A stretch of DNA of 64,000 nt from Sabethes cyaneus. Its lineage: Eukaryota > Arthropoda > Insecta > Diptera > Culicidae. Within the stretch, counting starts at the first letter, position 1; every line of letters begins with the position of its first letter. The position numbers and the translations under genes are program-made. The notes under the pieces were generated by a model that searched no databases, had not been told where the DNA came from, and worked only from the letters and a program-made list of their open reading frames with translations. The DNA lies in the NCBI RefSeq assembly GCF_943734655.1, contig NC_071354.1, forward strand, positions 41,823,244 through 41,887,243. The letters are read 5' to 3'. This document shows, piece by piece, positions 12,011 to 23,500 of the stretch.

Positions 12011-12956
12011 CATTTTCTTGGTTTTCGCTCTCACTTTTCTTCATATTCCTTCCGTTTTACCTCTTTTTATCTCGTTTTTTGTTTTTTTTTTGTTTGATTA
12101 TGTTTGATTTTCAATCCTGTTTTTCTTCTTGTTCCACTCATTTTTTTGCAATTTTGCCCTTTTTTGTTTCCCAATTTCCATCTTATCTTTTCCCTTTTCC
12201 TTTTTTCGTGTCCAGTATTCGTCTTTTTCTCTCCTCCTTCTTATTTTTCGTCTTTATCTGTACCATTTTTCTAGTGTTAGATGTCCCATTTTTTCTCATT
12301 TTTTGTCTAACTTATATTTTCTGCTTATTCCTTTGCTCTACGGTATTCCTTTCCTATCTCTCATTTTTCGTCTTATTTTCTCACACGTTTTTCTCTTTTC
12401 TGTTCCACTTTTTCTTTTTTCTAGTCCCAATTCTCCACTTTTTGTTCCGCATTTTCTCTTTTTCTATGCCGTTCGATGCTTTTTGCTCGTTTTCCTTACG
12501 CTTTTGCTCTTTACCTTCATTTTCTTTTTTTTCTGTTCTATTTTTTCTAATTTTCTACCCTGATTTGTCTTATGTTTTCACTCATTTTTTTGTTGTTTTC
12601 TTTCCCGTATTGCGATTTTTTTATTCTCTCTTCCTTTTTTTCCTTTCCAGTTTCCGTCTCTTTCTAACTCCTTTTATCTCCTTTCATTCTCGTTTTACGT
12701 CCTCGTTTGTTCCGTTTTTCTTTATGTTGATGCCTCGTTTTGTTCTGTTCTTGCGTCTTCTTGCGTGTTTGTTCTGTTTCTGTCTCCCCTTTTAGCCGTT
12801 TTCTGTTCCGTTTTTCTTTTTTATGGGTTGTTTTTCGTCGTTTTTCTTCCGTTTTACATTTTTATGTAATCTGTTCTCTCTTTTTGTCCCTTCTTCATTG
12901 TTAGTCCCATCTTTCTCCTTTAATATCTCGTTAGACCTCTTTTACCATTTTCTTCA

Positions 12957-12959
<3 letters not shown>

Positions 12960-13010
<51 letters not shown>

Positions 13011-13013
13011 CTC

Positions 13014-13073
<60 letters not shown>
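12960..13073. repeat. (CT)n followed by (CA)n microsatellite
   Basis: About 55 bases of CT dinucleotides run directly into about 54 bases of CA dinucleotides. It sits in the pyrimidine array and is probably a slippage product of it. Confidence 0.95.
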
Positions 13074-13076
<3 letters not shown>

Positions 13077-13770
13077 AACACGCGCGAGCGCTGTTCATCT
13101 TTTACCTTTTGGTTTTCTGTTTTCGGTTCAGTATTCTTTTCTTATTTCGTCTTGCCTCTGTTTATCTCTTGTTTCTCCGATTTTCTGCTCGCTGATTTCT
13201 CTTTCTCTGTTCCTGCTTTCTTTTTCCTTTTTTCATTTCCCGTTCCTTTTTCACCCTTTTCTGAGTCCTAAATTTGCATTGTTCCGTTTTATGCCTTTAT
13301 TCTTCCGTCGTCCCTCGTTTTCAGGCCGGTTTATTCCTCTTTTCATGTCATTAACTGAGCTGTCGACCTTTTCGGTCCCGGTTTCGTCTTTCTTCGCAAT
13401 TTAAATCCTATTTTATCCCATTTTTTGTGTGCTCCGATATTACTCTCCATTTTACTCTCCGGTACTCTCCGGTATTACTCTCCGTTTACTCTCCATTTTG
13501 TTTTTCATGTTCGGTCTTGTTTTTCTCTTTTTCTAATCTCGTTTCTCTATTTCCCCTACCCCGTATTTTCTTCCATTACTATTCCGTTTTCCTCGTTTTC
13601 AGTCCAGTATAGCCTCATTTTCTTTCTTGTTCCGCGGTTTCTTTATGTTCTATCCTTCTTTTTTTTCGTTTTTATACTTTTCTTTTCCATTATTGGTCTT
13701 TTGCTGTAGGGTGTCTTTGTTTTTTGCCACGATTTCCTTTTTTTCTCTACACTTTTCTCTTTTTTCAATT

Positions 13771-15719
13771 TAAACACAAAACCAGCCAAATGAAAAAATA
13801 TAAGTTGGTTATGTCTGAAAGCTTGAAGGTATATCTAGGGTATTTTGCCTATCGTTGGACGATTCCAATGATTGGACAGTGGCCAATAAAACGCTATTTC
13901 CAGAATACATAAACACTCAAATCCTATCAAAGTGCGTGAATTACACACTTTGATCAGTTGTGGATTATTTCATGTAACAATATCATTCCGTAAGACAATT
14001 TTAAAAACAAAAATTCAAGTTCAACAATGTCATGCACAATATTGGAAATAATGCTAAATTTTGTTAGCATTCCAGATAAGAAACATGTCATACTAATTAG
14101 CGTTTAAAATAATTTATTTCTATATCATGCTATACATAGCTAATGATATTCATCTATGCACTTTTTATCAACGTTTTCAAGCAAAATAACAAATTATTTA
14201 TAATTTTTAAATTATTAAAATTTGACTGTTTAAGCATTGGAAAATAAAGCAATGATTGTCCCAAGCTGGTACAAGAGCTGACACAGGATAAAAAACCACA
14301 TTGCTTCTCGTGATGCATTTGCATTTGACAGATTTTACGTTTATAGCACTGTACAAAAATGGTTTTCATTTGTATGCAAAAATTATTCGATGAAAATTTA
14401 TGTAATGGTATTAATTTTCTTTTTTATGTACATTCTTTCGCTTTTTTTATTTTAATTCAACAATTCCACGAAAAATATTCCTATAGCAATTTAAGTCACT
14501 CTAATTTGGTTTAAACTATATGTACTTGTTACTTTTCTGAGAAATTTTATGATCGTGTGTTTTATTTGGTGCTTAAAGTGCCTGCTCCTGAATTGGGGTA
14601 GTCACAAAAATCATCATTTTCATCTTTAGACTTGAAAAAAATCATCACCGAACCGATTTTAATGATACTGACAGCACATGAAAGATGTTTCTGTGGTCAT
14701 TTTAGAAAAAAATATTGGGATGGAGCGAATTTTTTATTTACTATTGAAAATACTCTTTTTTTTGTGTGGCGAGCTGGCTTTTCTTATTTTTTGAGAGCTG
14801 ATTTTGTTTACAAAAGTTTTAAAAAATTCACAATTTTATAATTTTAATTTTTTTTATGAAAATAAAGTTTCGATGATGAAACGAAAATGGATGGTGTATT
14901 TTTCAACTGTAAGGAAACGGATATTCCAAGTTTTTCCAGATTATTAGCTTGCCATCAAATGGAAATCGACATGGTTTCCCCTGTAGAAAACAGAGTTTGG
15001 AAATAGGCCTCAGAAAACAGAAGAATAAGGAAAAGTGTGCTTCAAGGAGCAGTAAAGAGTGAAAAAATTTGCGGAAAAGCAACAGAAATTAAGAAGAAGA
15101 GCATCAAAGATTGGAAGGGAAAATTAACATCCCTTAAGAAATATTTTGTAATTACTAACAGTGTTAACAATTGCCGATTATTTTTAATAAATATATCTTA
15201 AAATGTACTCATTCTTAATAGAGAATTATCATATTAACCTTGGGCCGGTGCCATATATTGCATGTCCAACCTTTGGGTAATAAGTGTCCAACTATAGCAC
15301 AATGCGGTTTCAAAAGTGTTCAACGATTGGGCATTCAAGCGTTGGCAAAAATTGCAATTTTTTCTACGAAAAGTTTATTTATTCGATGAAAATGGCCATA
15401 TAATGTGAATATATTTTGCATCTGATTCTGATTTGTATGATTGTGTCTATTTGTAATTATTTGTTTAGAAAAAACCATTAAAAATCAAAATTCCGTGGCT
15501 TAACCGTGCGACCATTGGCAAATTACCCTATATATTTTTTTTGAAACGATGGTTCTACAATTGATAGAAGGACGGTAGGGAAAGTAATGAGGGGAAAGTG
15601 GAAAGGAAGTTAACAAGTTAAGCGTAGCTATCTATTTACCCCCCCCCCCCCCCCCTGTGCCTGTGACTGTGAAAAAAGAGGTGGGTTCCACCGAGTAAAC
15701 AAAACCTTTGTTTCGTTTC
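13771..15719. other. AT-rich non-coding stretch
   Basis: Nothing coding is recognised. The sequence is AT-rich with short frames only. It holds phrases such as CCGAACCGATTTTAATG near 14650, similar to dispersed insect non-coding repeats, and a poly-C run near 15640-15654 just before a family A repeat. Confidence 0.5.
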
Positions 15720-16228
15720 CGTAATAGGGATTCTCATAGAGATAACGCAAAATTAGCTACGTGACAGAAGGAGGAGCTGACTGGGAAGGAACTGACCGGT
15801 GGGAGAAGACGAAGAACTTGAATATGAATGTATGTTCCGCCATAACTCCGGAACATCTGGATGGTTCTTCAACAAACGTCATTTATCAAAAAACATATTT
15901 TTTGGCATAAAAGAATCAGCATATGGGGGGTTGACAATAGAAAGAGATGTAGTAGTGGTACAAGTGGCTGGATTTCTGAAAGGGGGAATAGGGTGGCCAT
16001 TAACAAAGGAGAGGTTCAAAAATGTTAAAAAGACTTTGTGTCGATTTTTAGGGATTACCGATAAGAAGACAGATTTACAAGTGGCTGGAAGACAACATGA
16101 GGGGAACTGACAAAGGTAGTAAACACCTTCAAACGAAACAAGGGGTTCGTTACAATAACAGATGTACAAGTGACTGAGAGACAAAGGAGCTCCGAATAAG
16201 ATCGAGAAATCAGCTAATTGGTCATAAA
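15720..16228 (-). mobile_element. Repeat family A, second copy (inverted)
   Basis: The reverse complement of 3060-3540 aligns through most of this stretch, with shared phrases such as GGTGGCCATTAACAAAG, GATTACCGATAAGAAGAC and GGCTGGAAGACAACA. The outer ends differ from copy 1. A 103-codon plus-strand frame (15799-16110) crosses it. Because the other copy is broken in that frame, the frame is probably accidental. Confidence 0.65.
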
Positions 16229-16540
16229 AACCCGGAGTCTCCAAAACAGGCCCAGATATGACCAAACCTGACTCTAGATAGCAGATTTGGCTTACATTGA
16301 TCTAGTTATTAAATTCTATTATGATTTAAGTTGCTGCACGATAAGTTTTTGCTCATAAACGAAACTGGTCACTTGTCTGGATGTTCCCGGAAGACCCCAG
16401 AACTTGACCAGATATAACCAACGTAGTACAAGGTAGTAGGTCTGACTTCGATTGATCTAGTTTTTAAATTCTGGCGTAATTTAAGGTGTCGCATGATGAG
16501 TTTTTGTTCATATTCGTTACTGGTCATTTCCCACAGCGAA
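16229..16540. repeat. diverged tandem duplication, about 160-bp unit
   Basis: Two units follow one another. Each holds, in order, CCAGATAT-ACCAA, TTGATCTAGTT-TTAAATTCT, a CACGAT or CATGATGAG phrase with GTTTTTG(C/T)TCATA, and ACTGGTCA(C/T)TT. Unit one covers about 16229-16392 and unit two about 16393-16540. It directly follows the family A copy and may be the edge of a larger satellite. Confidence 0.6.
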
Positions 16541-19500
16541 AACTTAATCCGGAACATTTTCGGTTAGTCCCAATACAACGTAAAACTCCTTAGATGATCG
16601 CCAATGGATATATGTTGCATATGCTGCCCTTTAAAACTTCAAAAGGGCGTAACTCAAAAATTCATTGAACGATTTTTTTTTAAATTGGCTCAGAGGTGTA
16701 GGATAGCAATACGAACCAACTGGCATTTTCCGTATAAATGGCTTATTTTATTTTTTAATACGGGATTTGAACAGCGTGTTTTGAGTATACAAGATCACAT
16801 GTTACGAGAGTTCCAAAATTGGATTCCCACCGAACCAAGACCACTGTGCACAACATACATAGCCGCGGTCACTGCCCCGCACCGCAGCCGCTCGCACAAA
16901 CTGGGCTAGGTACTCATTATTTTGCCGACCGGCGCGGCCGGCAGCGGCGGCGGCGGCGGCGTATTGAATATGGGCCCACCATCAGCCGGTTTGTTCGAGT
17001 GCTTCTTTCCACGATCTCTCTAATGCGTACGCGATCAGTATAGTGTGTGTCTATTGTAGTACCTACCTTTCGGCCTTTTTGCCGTTCGAAAGTGGAACCA
17101 AGAGGTTGTTTTCGGCTAGAGCATGTTTGCTTTGGGTAGAGCAGCGTTTGAAGATCTCCTTTGTTCTGCCGAGAAGCAGCTCGGAAAAACACTTGACAGG
17201 CTCTTGCCGGGGAGCGGTTGTTTTTTTTTTATTTTAAAATTTGGAGTATTGGTTCTATGGATATGGAAAAAATATAAAAATTGAGTTTTGAATCGACGCT
17301 GGTATATATGTCGAAGAGAAAAATACGTTTCTGCTGAAAATCTCAAACTTTTCTTAAATAGGAATACCTATTCATTTAATTTATTTAGAAAATAAAAGTC
17401 AGTTGAATTCAAATTTAGTTTAGTTGTAAAACATACAAATTGCTGTTCACAGACAATCATGCTTAAGTTCTATTAACTACATCTTGTGGGGAAGTACAGA
17501 AATTTACAGATGACGAGGTTAGCTCTGCGATAAGTAACCTTAATATTTTTAGAATAGCCAATTCAAAGTAATCAAACATTTCAACAAAGGAAGTAATTAG
17601 ATGTATAAATACAGCAAAAACCCGCTCGAATATATTATGAAATGCAAACAGCATATTTTACGGCTTTGATTCCAAGTGTAACAATGCATTACGTGCGAGA
17701 GTGCCTATTTGTGGTCATATAACCAACAATTCAACCCATCACAGCACTAGGAAACATAGTTTCCTGTATCCTGTCACCATGTTTTGCTATTGCACCCAAG
17801 CGATCATTTCAAGTGTGTCAATTCAACGACTTCAATAAATTGTTACAATTGCCCCATAACTTGTTCGTACCAATCAGGAAGCACCCGCCGCTGCCCAATA
17901 CCTTCCCACCCGTTCATTTTCCCTACGACGAGTCCATTTTCTCTCTCGCCACCAGCCGGCTTCCGAATGGTAATTGACCACGGAAGAAAAGAAACCTTTC
18001 ACACGCAATCGATAGCGTTGTGTTGTTGGCACAATCCCGCATCGTTGTCGAGTAACACGTCTTTGTTCGAACTGCGAACTTAGCCCAAGAAAAGCAGTAA
18101 ATCAAAATAGTTGCCAGCACTGACGACGACTGGCTGTGAAGGCGAAACGAAACACATCAGGGCTATGGCTATTTGCACGGAACCATGCTTTCGAAAGGGA
18201 AAAAAAGTTCTTTGTGCCACTCGAAGCGTACTAAGTACGGACAGGTACACCACGGAACGTTGGATTGCCTTTCGAGAATGACTCAACCTGTCGAGAGACG
18301 GGTACATTATAGCATTTCCAGTACAGGTTCCATGTCATACGATTCCTGTTTATGAAAATCGATAAACACACGTTTAGTAACAGTGAAGTAAGTTGATATT
18401 TCTGGACCATTATCGCACCATGCAATGATGTTCACTCATGCAACACTTTAGAAGTGAGAAGGAAATGGGATCCTTGACTACTTTGTATGATTCATCATCA
18501 AATGGAAAATGGAAGTTAGTAGACTGTTTCCAACCAGGCAACAGTGTACCGTTGGATTGCACCAACTCTCCGAAAAAATGTACCTGATACATATCATCAA
18601 TACACAATCAATTGAAGCGATCACAAAAATGGAAAAAAAACTTTCATGAAATTCGCCTCATCTTGACGGTTGCCGAAAAAGTGAAATTTCATCTGTCTCA
18701 CATGACCGAATTTCATCATTCTATCAATCTACCTCGAGCCGCGTCACTAGCGTGCACAGGACGTTACTACGGCGACCGGGATTGATTCGATGCCGTGCCC
18801 GCCTATCATTCGTGAAACGAAGGGATCATAAAACGAATTCCAATCTTACCCCTGTGCTACGTCTGTGCCTGCCTGCCTGCCGCCTGCCAGCCTCCCGTAA
18901 CGCGGGCTGAGCCATCATCCCGGGAGCACTGACAACATTGACGAATCCAATTCAGCCGTTGAAAATTTTCCAATATCAATTCGCTGGATGACGCGCTCGA
19001 AATATAGCTGCTGACACGCCATACTGATCAAAGTGAAAATATTCTCCGAAAATCAAATTTGTGATAGAAATTGTGTTTCAGTTTTTTTTCTTGCGCCAAC
19101 TCCACTGCCGTCTCTGTCGTGTTTATTTGCGGAACTCCTGCCAGTCAGTGCTTTTGCGGCCAGCGTGCAGGTGGAGGCAAAGAAATCGTTACCGTTTCCT
19201 TACTCCCTCGACAGCCAGCAGCGCCACCAACGATCATCCGTTGTTGTTGTGACACACAGATTCCATGACCTTTCGGTTCCGACGGGTGCCGCCTGCAAGC
19301 CGCGCGATGTGCTCGAAGGAGCATTCATTTTATTTTACCTTTTTTTTGCTTCCTTGGCTTTGGCTTATTTTTATTTGCTCATCTCGGTCGAGATATCGAA
19401 ACGAATCAATCTCGGAGGATTTATAACGGAATAATCTCCGGCTCGATCCGGCGGTCGCTACCGGTGCTGGCTGATTGGCTAGGCCAAAGGTGGGATTTGC

Positions 19501-19870
19501 CGGCAGCGTCAAAATTTACGGTGCAATCATTCGACACCGCACCGGTAAGGAATTGGCAAGCTAGAGGGACCGAGAGAGAGAGAGAGAGAGCAAAACAAAC
19601 GCATATTCAAATCACCGTATCGTACCACCAATCAAGAAGTGTGGTGTGATGTGAGCTCAAATGGCAGGACATTGTTAATGATGAACTTGTTTCCGATAAT
19701 TTATTCATGCAGCTGACGGTTAGCTTAATAAAGTTGTTATCGAAGCGTGCCAGTAATTATTCAGTTAATTTCTCCTCAAATATTGGCATTAGCATGCCCA
19801 GATATAAACCAGAAAAATGTTTTGGTCTGGAAAACCGGAATAACCGAAGGGTGGCGAATCTAATTTTACT
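16541..19870. other. unassigned non-coding stretch with GC-rich patches
   Basis: No gene is recognised. A (GGC)n-like patch lies at 16925-16962. A 20-base GA run sits near 19572-19591. The 133-codon plus frame at 19033-19434 has a hydrophobic C-terminal segment but no known motif, and lies in sequence of mixed composition. No splice-supported gene can be argued. Confidence 0.45.
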
Positions 19871-22085
19871 TTTCATAAAAACACCGACCGATTAGGTTGA
19901 AAATTCCAGACTTACGGATTCAATTCGATTTCGAAAATCAAAGATAGAATTAGACTATAAATTAGAGTTATAATTGAACTTAATATCAGGTCTCACGTAG
20001 GACAATAAATAAGACTTGAAATTGGACTAATTTGGGCTTGAAGCTTTACTTGATATTGAACTCAAAACTGGAGTTAAAGATAGATTGGAAATTGAACATA
20101 AAAGTAGAGTAATTTGGACTGGTAGTTTTGCTTGGAACTAGAGATGAAATCGTATTTAACACAGAATTTGAAGAATATATTTGAACTATAAATTCTTTTA
20201 CGTGGATTTGAAATTTTATTTGAGAAATTAAGCTCGTAAGTAAACTGTTAATTGAAATTGAAATTGAAATTGGACTAAAAATTGAATTTAAATTGGATTA
20301 GAGATTAGACTTTGAATGGCATTGAAATTAGATTTGGAGTTGGAATTCAAATTGTCCTTAGACTTTAAATTGAACTAGAAATAAGAGTTTAAATTTGACT
20401 AATAAAATTGAACGTAAAATTGAAGTTAAATTGGACTTGAAGTTGCGCTTAACCTCGGACATGAAATTGAGCTTGACGTTGAACGTTAAATTAGACCTGA
20501 ATTTGCACTAATTTGACATGAAGCTTTACTTGAAATTCGGATTGATATTTTTTGTTTTATTCTCTCACATGTTTTCCCACTTTTTTCAGTTTTTTCTTCT
20601 TTTTCTGAAAACCGTTTTCTCGGTTTTCACTCTAAATTGGCTTCCGTTTTTACTTTCTTTTTTTCTTTTTTTTCTGTCTCGTGTTTCCTGTTTCGTTGTT
20701 TTGTTTTGCTTCGTTTCCTGTTGTGTTTTGTCCTTATTTCACCCATGTTTTTCCCTTTTTCACCACCAATTTTCGTCCTTTTGTCACTCGTTTTATCTAC
20801 TTTTCTTCTCATTTTTCGTCTTCGTCTGTTCCAATTTTCCTCTTCTCGATGAACTGCTTTTCTGTCTTTTCTGACGCTTTAATTCTGTTTTTGGCTTCCT
20901 TTTTTCCTTTTTTCTCCGGTTCCCCTTTCTTATCCAGGCGTCATTTTCTGTTTTTTGCTCCAGTAGATTCTCATTTGACTACAACGCCTCAATGAAACAG
21001 AATTCGAAAACATAATGTACGGGCAATTGTAGGGTTAATTATTATCTAAAATATTACTGAAGAAAGTAAAATTTTATCGTTTGTGTTTACGGCGCTATGG
21101 GGCTGCTCCATAGCCCCGAAAATACAAAAGATAAAACTTACAAAACAAAAGATAATAATTAAATCTACAATTGTCCTTTAGACTACTTTTTCGAATACCG
21201 TTTCGCTGAGGCGCTGCAGTTAAATGAGCATCTACTGAGCAGCCTGTTCTTATCTCCCATTTAACGTCTTTTGCTCTATCACTCCACCTTTTTCTTTAGC
21301 ATGTTCTTTCTATTTTTCTTTTCTTCATGTGCTGTCCCACTTTCCCGTTATTTTTTTCTTTCCTTTTTTATATCCCGTCTGCCCAGTTTCCTCCTTTTCC
21401 TCATTGCCCCTATCGGTTTTCTTTTATCTTTCTTGCTATTATTCTTTTTCCTTTCGGTTTCTCTTGTTTTCTGTTCCGTAGTCCTTTTCTAGTCTCATTT
21501 TCTCTCGTTTGCGCTTTTTTCTGTCGGCTGTTTCCTTTTTCTCTGTTCCTTCTCACCCTTTTATTGATTTTCCTTTACCGTTTTTTACATTTTTTCTTCC
21601 GTTTGTGATTTTTTCGATCACTGGTTTCGTCTTTTCTACTTTTCCTATCCCAATTATCGTTTTCGTCTGTTACGTTCTTCCTCTTGTTATACCCTGCTTT
21701 TCCAACTTTTTTGACACGTTCTGTTTTTCTCTCCTGTTTTGTCATTTTTGTCTTCCCCGTATGTTTTTATTTCTTTTTGTCTCATTTTTCCTCTTTTTTG
21801 CTCTCGGTACTCCATTTTTCTGCTCCCGTATTTTTTTCTTTTCCATCCATAATATTGTATCCCGCTTAATTCTCTATTCTGTCCCGTTTTTTCCAATTAT
21901 CCTTATTTCCCTTCCCGTTTCCTTTGCTTTATTTATGACTTCTTCTGCTTTTCTCGCCCTTTTCCGTTTTCCACATTTCCTACTTTTTTCACCGTTTTGA
22001 CCCGGTTTCTCTCCCATTCTGACTCGTTTCTTCGTTCGTTTTTTTTTCATTTCAATTTTTCTGTTACTCTCTCGCGTTTTACTTG
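19871..22085. repeat. composite satellite-like block, copy 2
   Basis: It begins with TTAGGTTGAAAATTCCAG (about 19892), the same lead phrase as copy 1. About 600 bp of degenerate GAAATTGGACTT-type units follow to 20520. Then come pyrimidine-rich units (TTTTCTGTTCC, TTTTTCGTCTTCG) to 22085, broken by a foldback at 20957-21243. Frames such as 21509-22000 (163 codons of F, S, V, P and L) are artefacts of the missing purines. Confidence 0.7.
20957..21243. mobile_element. foldback MITE inside the pyrimidine array
   Basis: The left arm (from AGTAGATTCTCATTTGAC, with GCCTCAATGAAAC) pairs over about 90 bases with the right arm, whose reverse complement reads AGTAGATGCTCATTTAAC, then GCCTCAGCGAAAC. 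The centre (about 21090-21120) forms a tight hairpin with GGGGCT/AGCCCC arms. It is not pyrimidine-rich and so interrupts the array cleanly. No coding capacity. Confidence 0.7.
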
Positions 22086-22210
22086 TGCGGAATAATCCGT
22101 GCGTCCAGCTTTTGGGCACATTTGCTTTCCTTTCGTTGCTAAATCCATCGGGTTCTATCTGTGAGGATGATAAAAATAAAAAACTTTGTTTGTTCTACGT
22201 TGTTTGGTTC

Positions 22211-22666
22211 ATGTTTATGTTTATGTTTATGTTTATGTTTATGTTTATGTTTATGTTTATGTTTATGTTTATGTTTATGTTTATGTTTATGTTTATGTTT
22301 ATGTTTATGTTTATGTTTATGTTTATGTTTATGTTTATGTTTATGTTTATGTTTATGTTTATGTTTATGTTTATGTTTATGTTTATGTTTATGTTTATGT
22401 TTATGTTTATGTTTATGTTTATGTTTATGTTTATGTTTATGTTTATGTTTATGTTTATGTTTATGTTTATGTTTATGTTTATGTTTATGTTTATGTTTAT
22501 GTTTATGTTTATGTTTATGTTTATGTTTATGTTTATGTTTATGTTTATGTTTATGTTTATGTTTATGTTTATGTTTATGTTTATGTTTATGTTTATGTTT
22601 ATGTTTATGTTTATGTTTATGTTTATGTTTATGTTTATGTTTATGTTTATGTTTATGTTTATGTTT
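22211..22666. repeat. perfect (ATGTTT)76 hexamer array
   Basis: There are 456 bp of uninterrupted ATGTTT units with no visible variants. All three plus frames and one minus frame stay open across it, which creates false proteins of MF, VY, LC or HK repeats. It closes the second composite block. Confidence 0.98.
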
Positions 22667-23306
22667 GCAACATTTATTTAGTCTGATTAGATTAGAAAAT
22701 GTAGCTAACAAAACTCTTGATCGTATGCTATCATTAACCCATTTTTTGAATTTTGCGACTTGGTCCGGTCTGATTTAACACCGACCAAATAAAACCAAGC
22801 GGCTTTAGAAGTGTTACCTGGTTGACCATGTGGAAGCGCTAGGTAGGAACTGGAGACGGCCTGAGCTGTGTTGGTCGACTTCCCCATTCCATACCCACGA
22901 TTGAAACCAACGTTTGATCCAAAATCCAGTCTATCCAGTTTTGCTGTCGCGAAGGAACAGTTTATTTTGTCGAAGGCAGCTGATTGATGTAATGTGAACA
23001 GCCAATGGTAACTACTATAGCGACATTTTACTAACCTTTTTGTTCCAAAATTCGCAGTTTATATCCAAGGTTTTGCTCTTTTGTTCCAAAAGTTATTGAA
23101 CCGTTAACTCGAACGACGGCTGGATTTGTAGTAGTAACCTCGTTTCTTCCACGCTTTAGTACAGTGGATATTGGCTATCCAGGTCCTATCGAAGAGACTG
23201 TTAATAGGAATTTCAGCCCTCAAGGCATACCACATATACGCGGCCTCTGGGAGCATATGGTGCTATCCGCCTAAAAAAGGAAGACACTAGATGATGTAGG
23301 TTGTAG

Positions 23307-23500
23307 GTTCATTTAGTTACTAATGAGATACTAGTATTGTAGCACCGTAACTACAAAAGTTACAGCGAAACTTTATTCAGCAAAATTGTAGATAATAACT
23401 AATTTTACAAATGTCTCATATATAACTTTGTCGAATTTTGCTCGGTGGTACTAACGGTACTGTCAGAGGAATCAAAGTTGAGTCAAAGTGATCGGACCAT
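23307..23500 (+). repeat. Repeat family D, copy 1
   Basis: The stretch from GTTCATTTAGTTACTAATGA to AGTCAAAGTGATC recurs at 28397-28580 in the same orientation with scattered differences. Shared phrases include GTAGCACCGTAACTACAAAAG and ATATATAA(C/A)TTTGTC. It is non-coding and unclassified. Confidence 0.7.

Larger units (their letters stand above)
11620..13770. repeat. composite satellite-like block, copy 1
   Basis: The block starts with a lead phrase (TTAGGTTGAAAATTTCAG at about 11634). It continues with degenerate units of the form GACTTGAAATTG (11680-11780), then about 1.9 kb of pyrimidine-rich units such as TTTTCTGTTCCGTTTTTC. The same order of parts recurs at 19871-22085. The plus strand is nearly purine-free, so long false reading frames appear (for example 238 codons at 12079-12795). 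It includes a MITE, a CT/CA microsatellite and a short TTACTCTCCGG array at 13437-13495. Confidence 0.65.

Noticed and set aside
12079..12795. 238-codon plus-strand open frame rich in F, L and S
   Set aside because: Lies in a pyrimidine-only degenerate array where stop codons cannot form easily; overlapping frames are also open and there is no protein motif.
15799..16110. 103-codon frame in repeat A copy 2
   Set aside because: The other copy at 3025-3578 is not open in the matching frame, so coding is unlikely.
19033..19434. 133-codon plus frame with a possible membrane segment
   Set aside because: No family resemblance, and other frames overlap; not supportable as a gene.
22211..22666. Telomeric repeat
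   Set aside because: The unit ATGTTT is not the insect TTAGG type, and the array is internal with transposon DNA on both sides.
22085..22778. Open frames of 166-205 codons (MFMF, LCLC, VYVY, HKHK)
   Set aside because: Pure translation of the ATGTTT hexamer array in different frames and strands.
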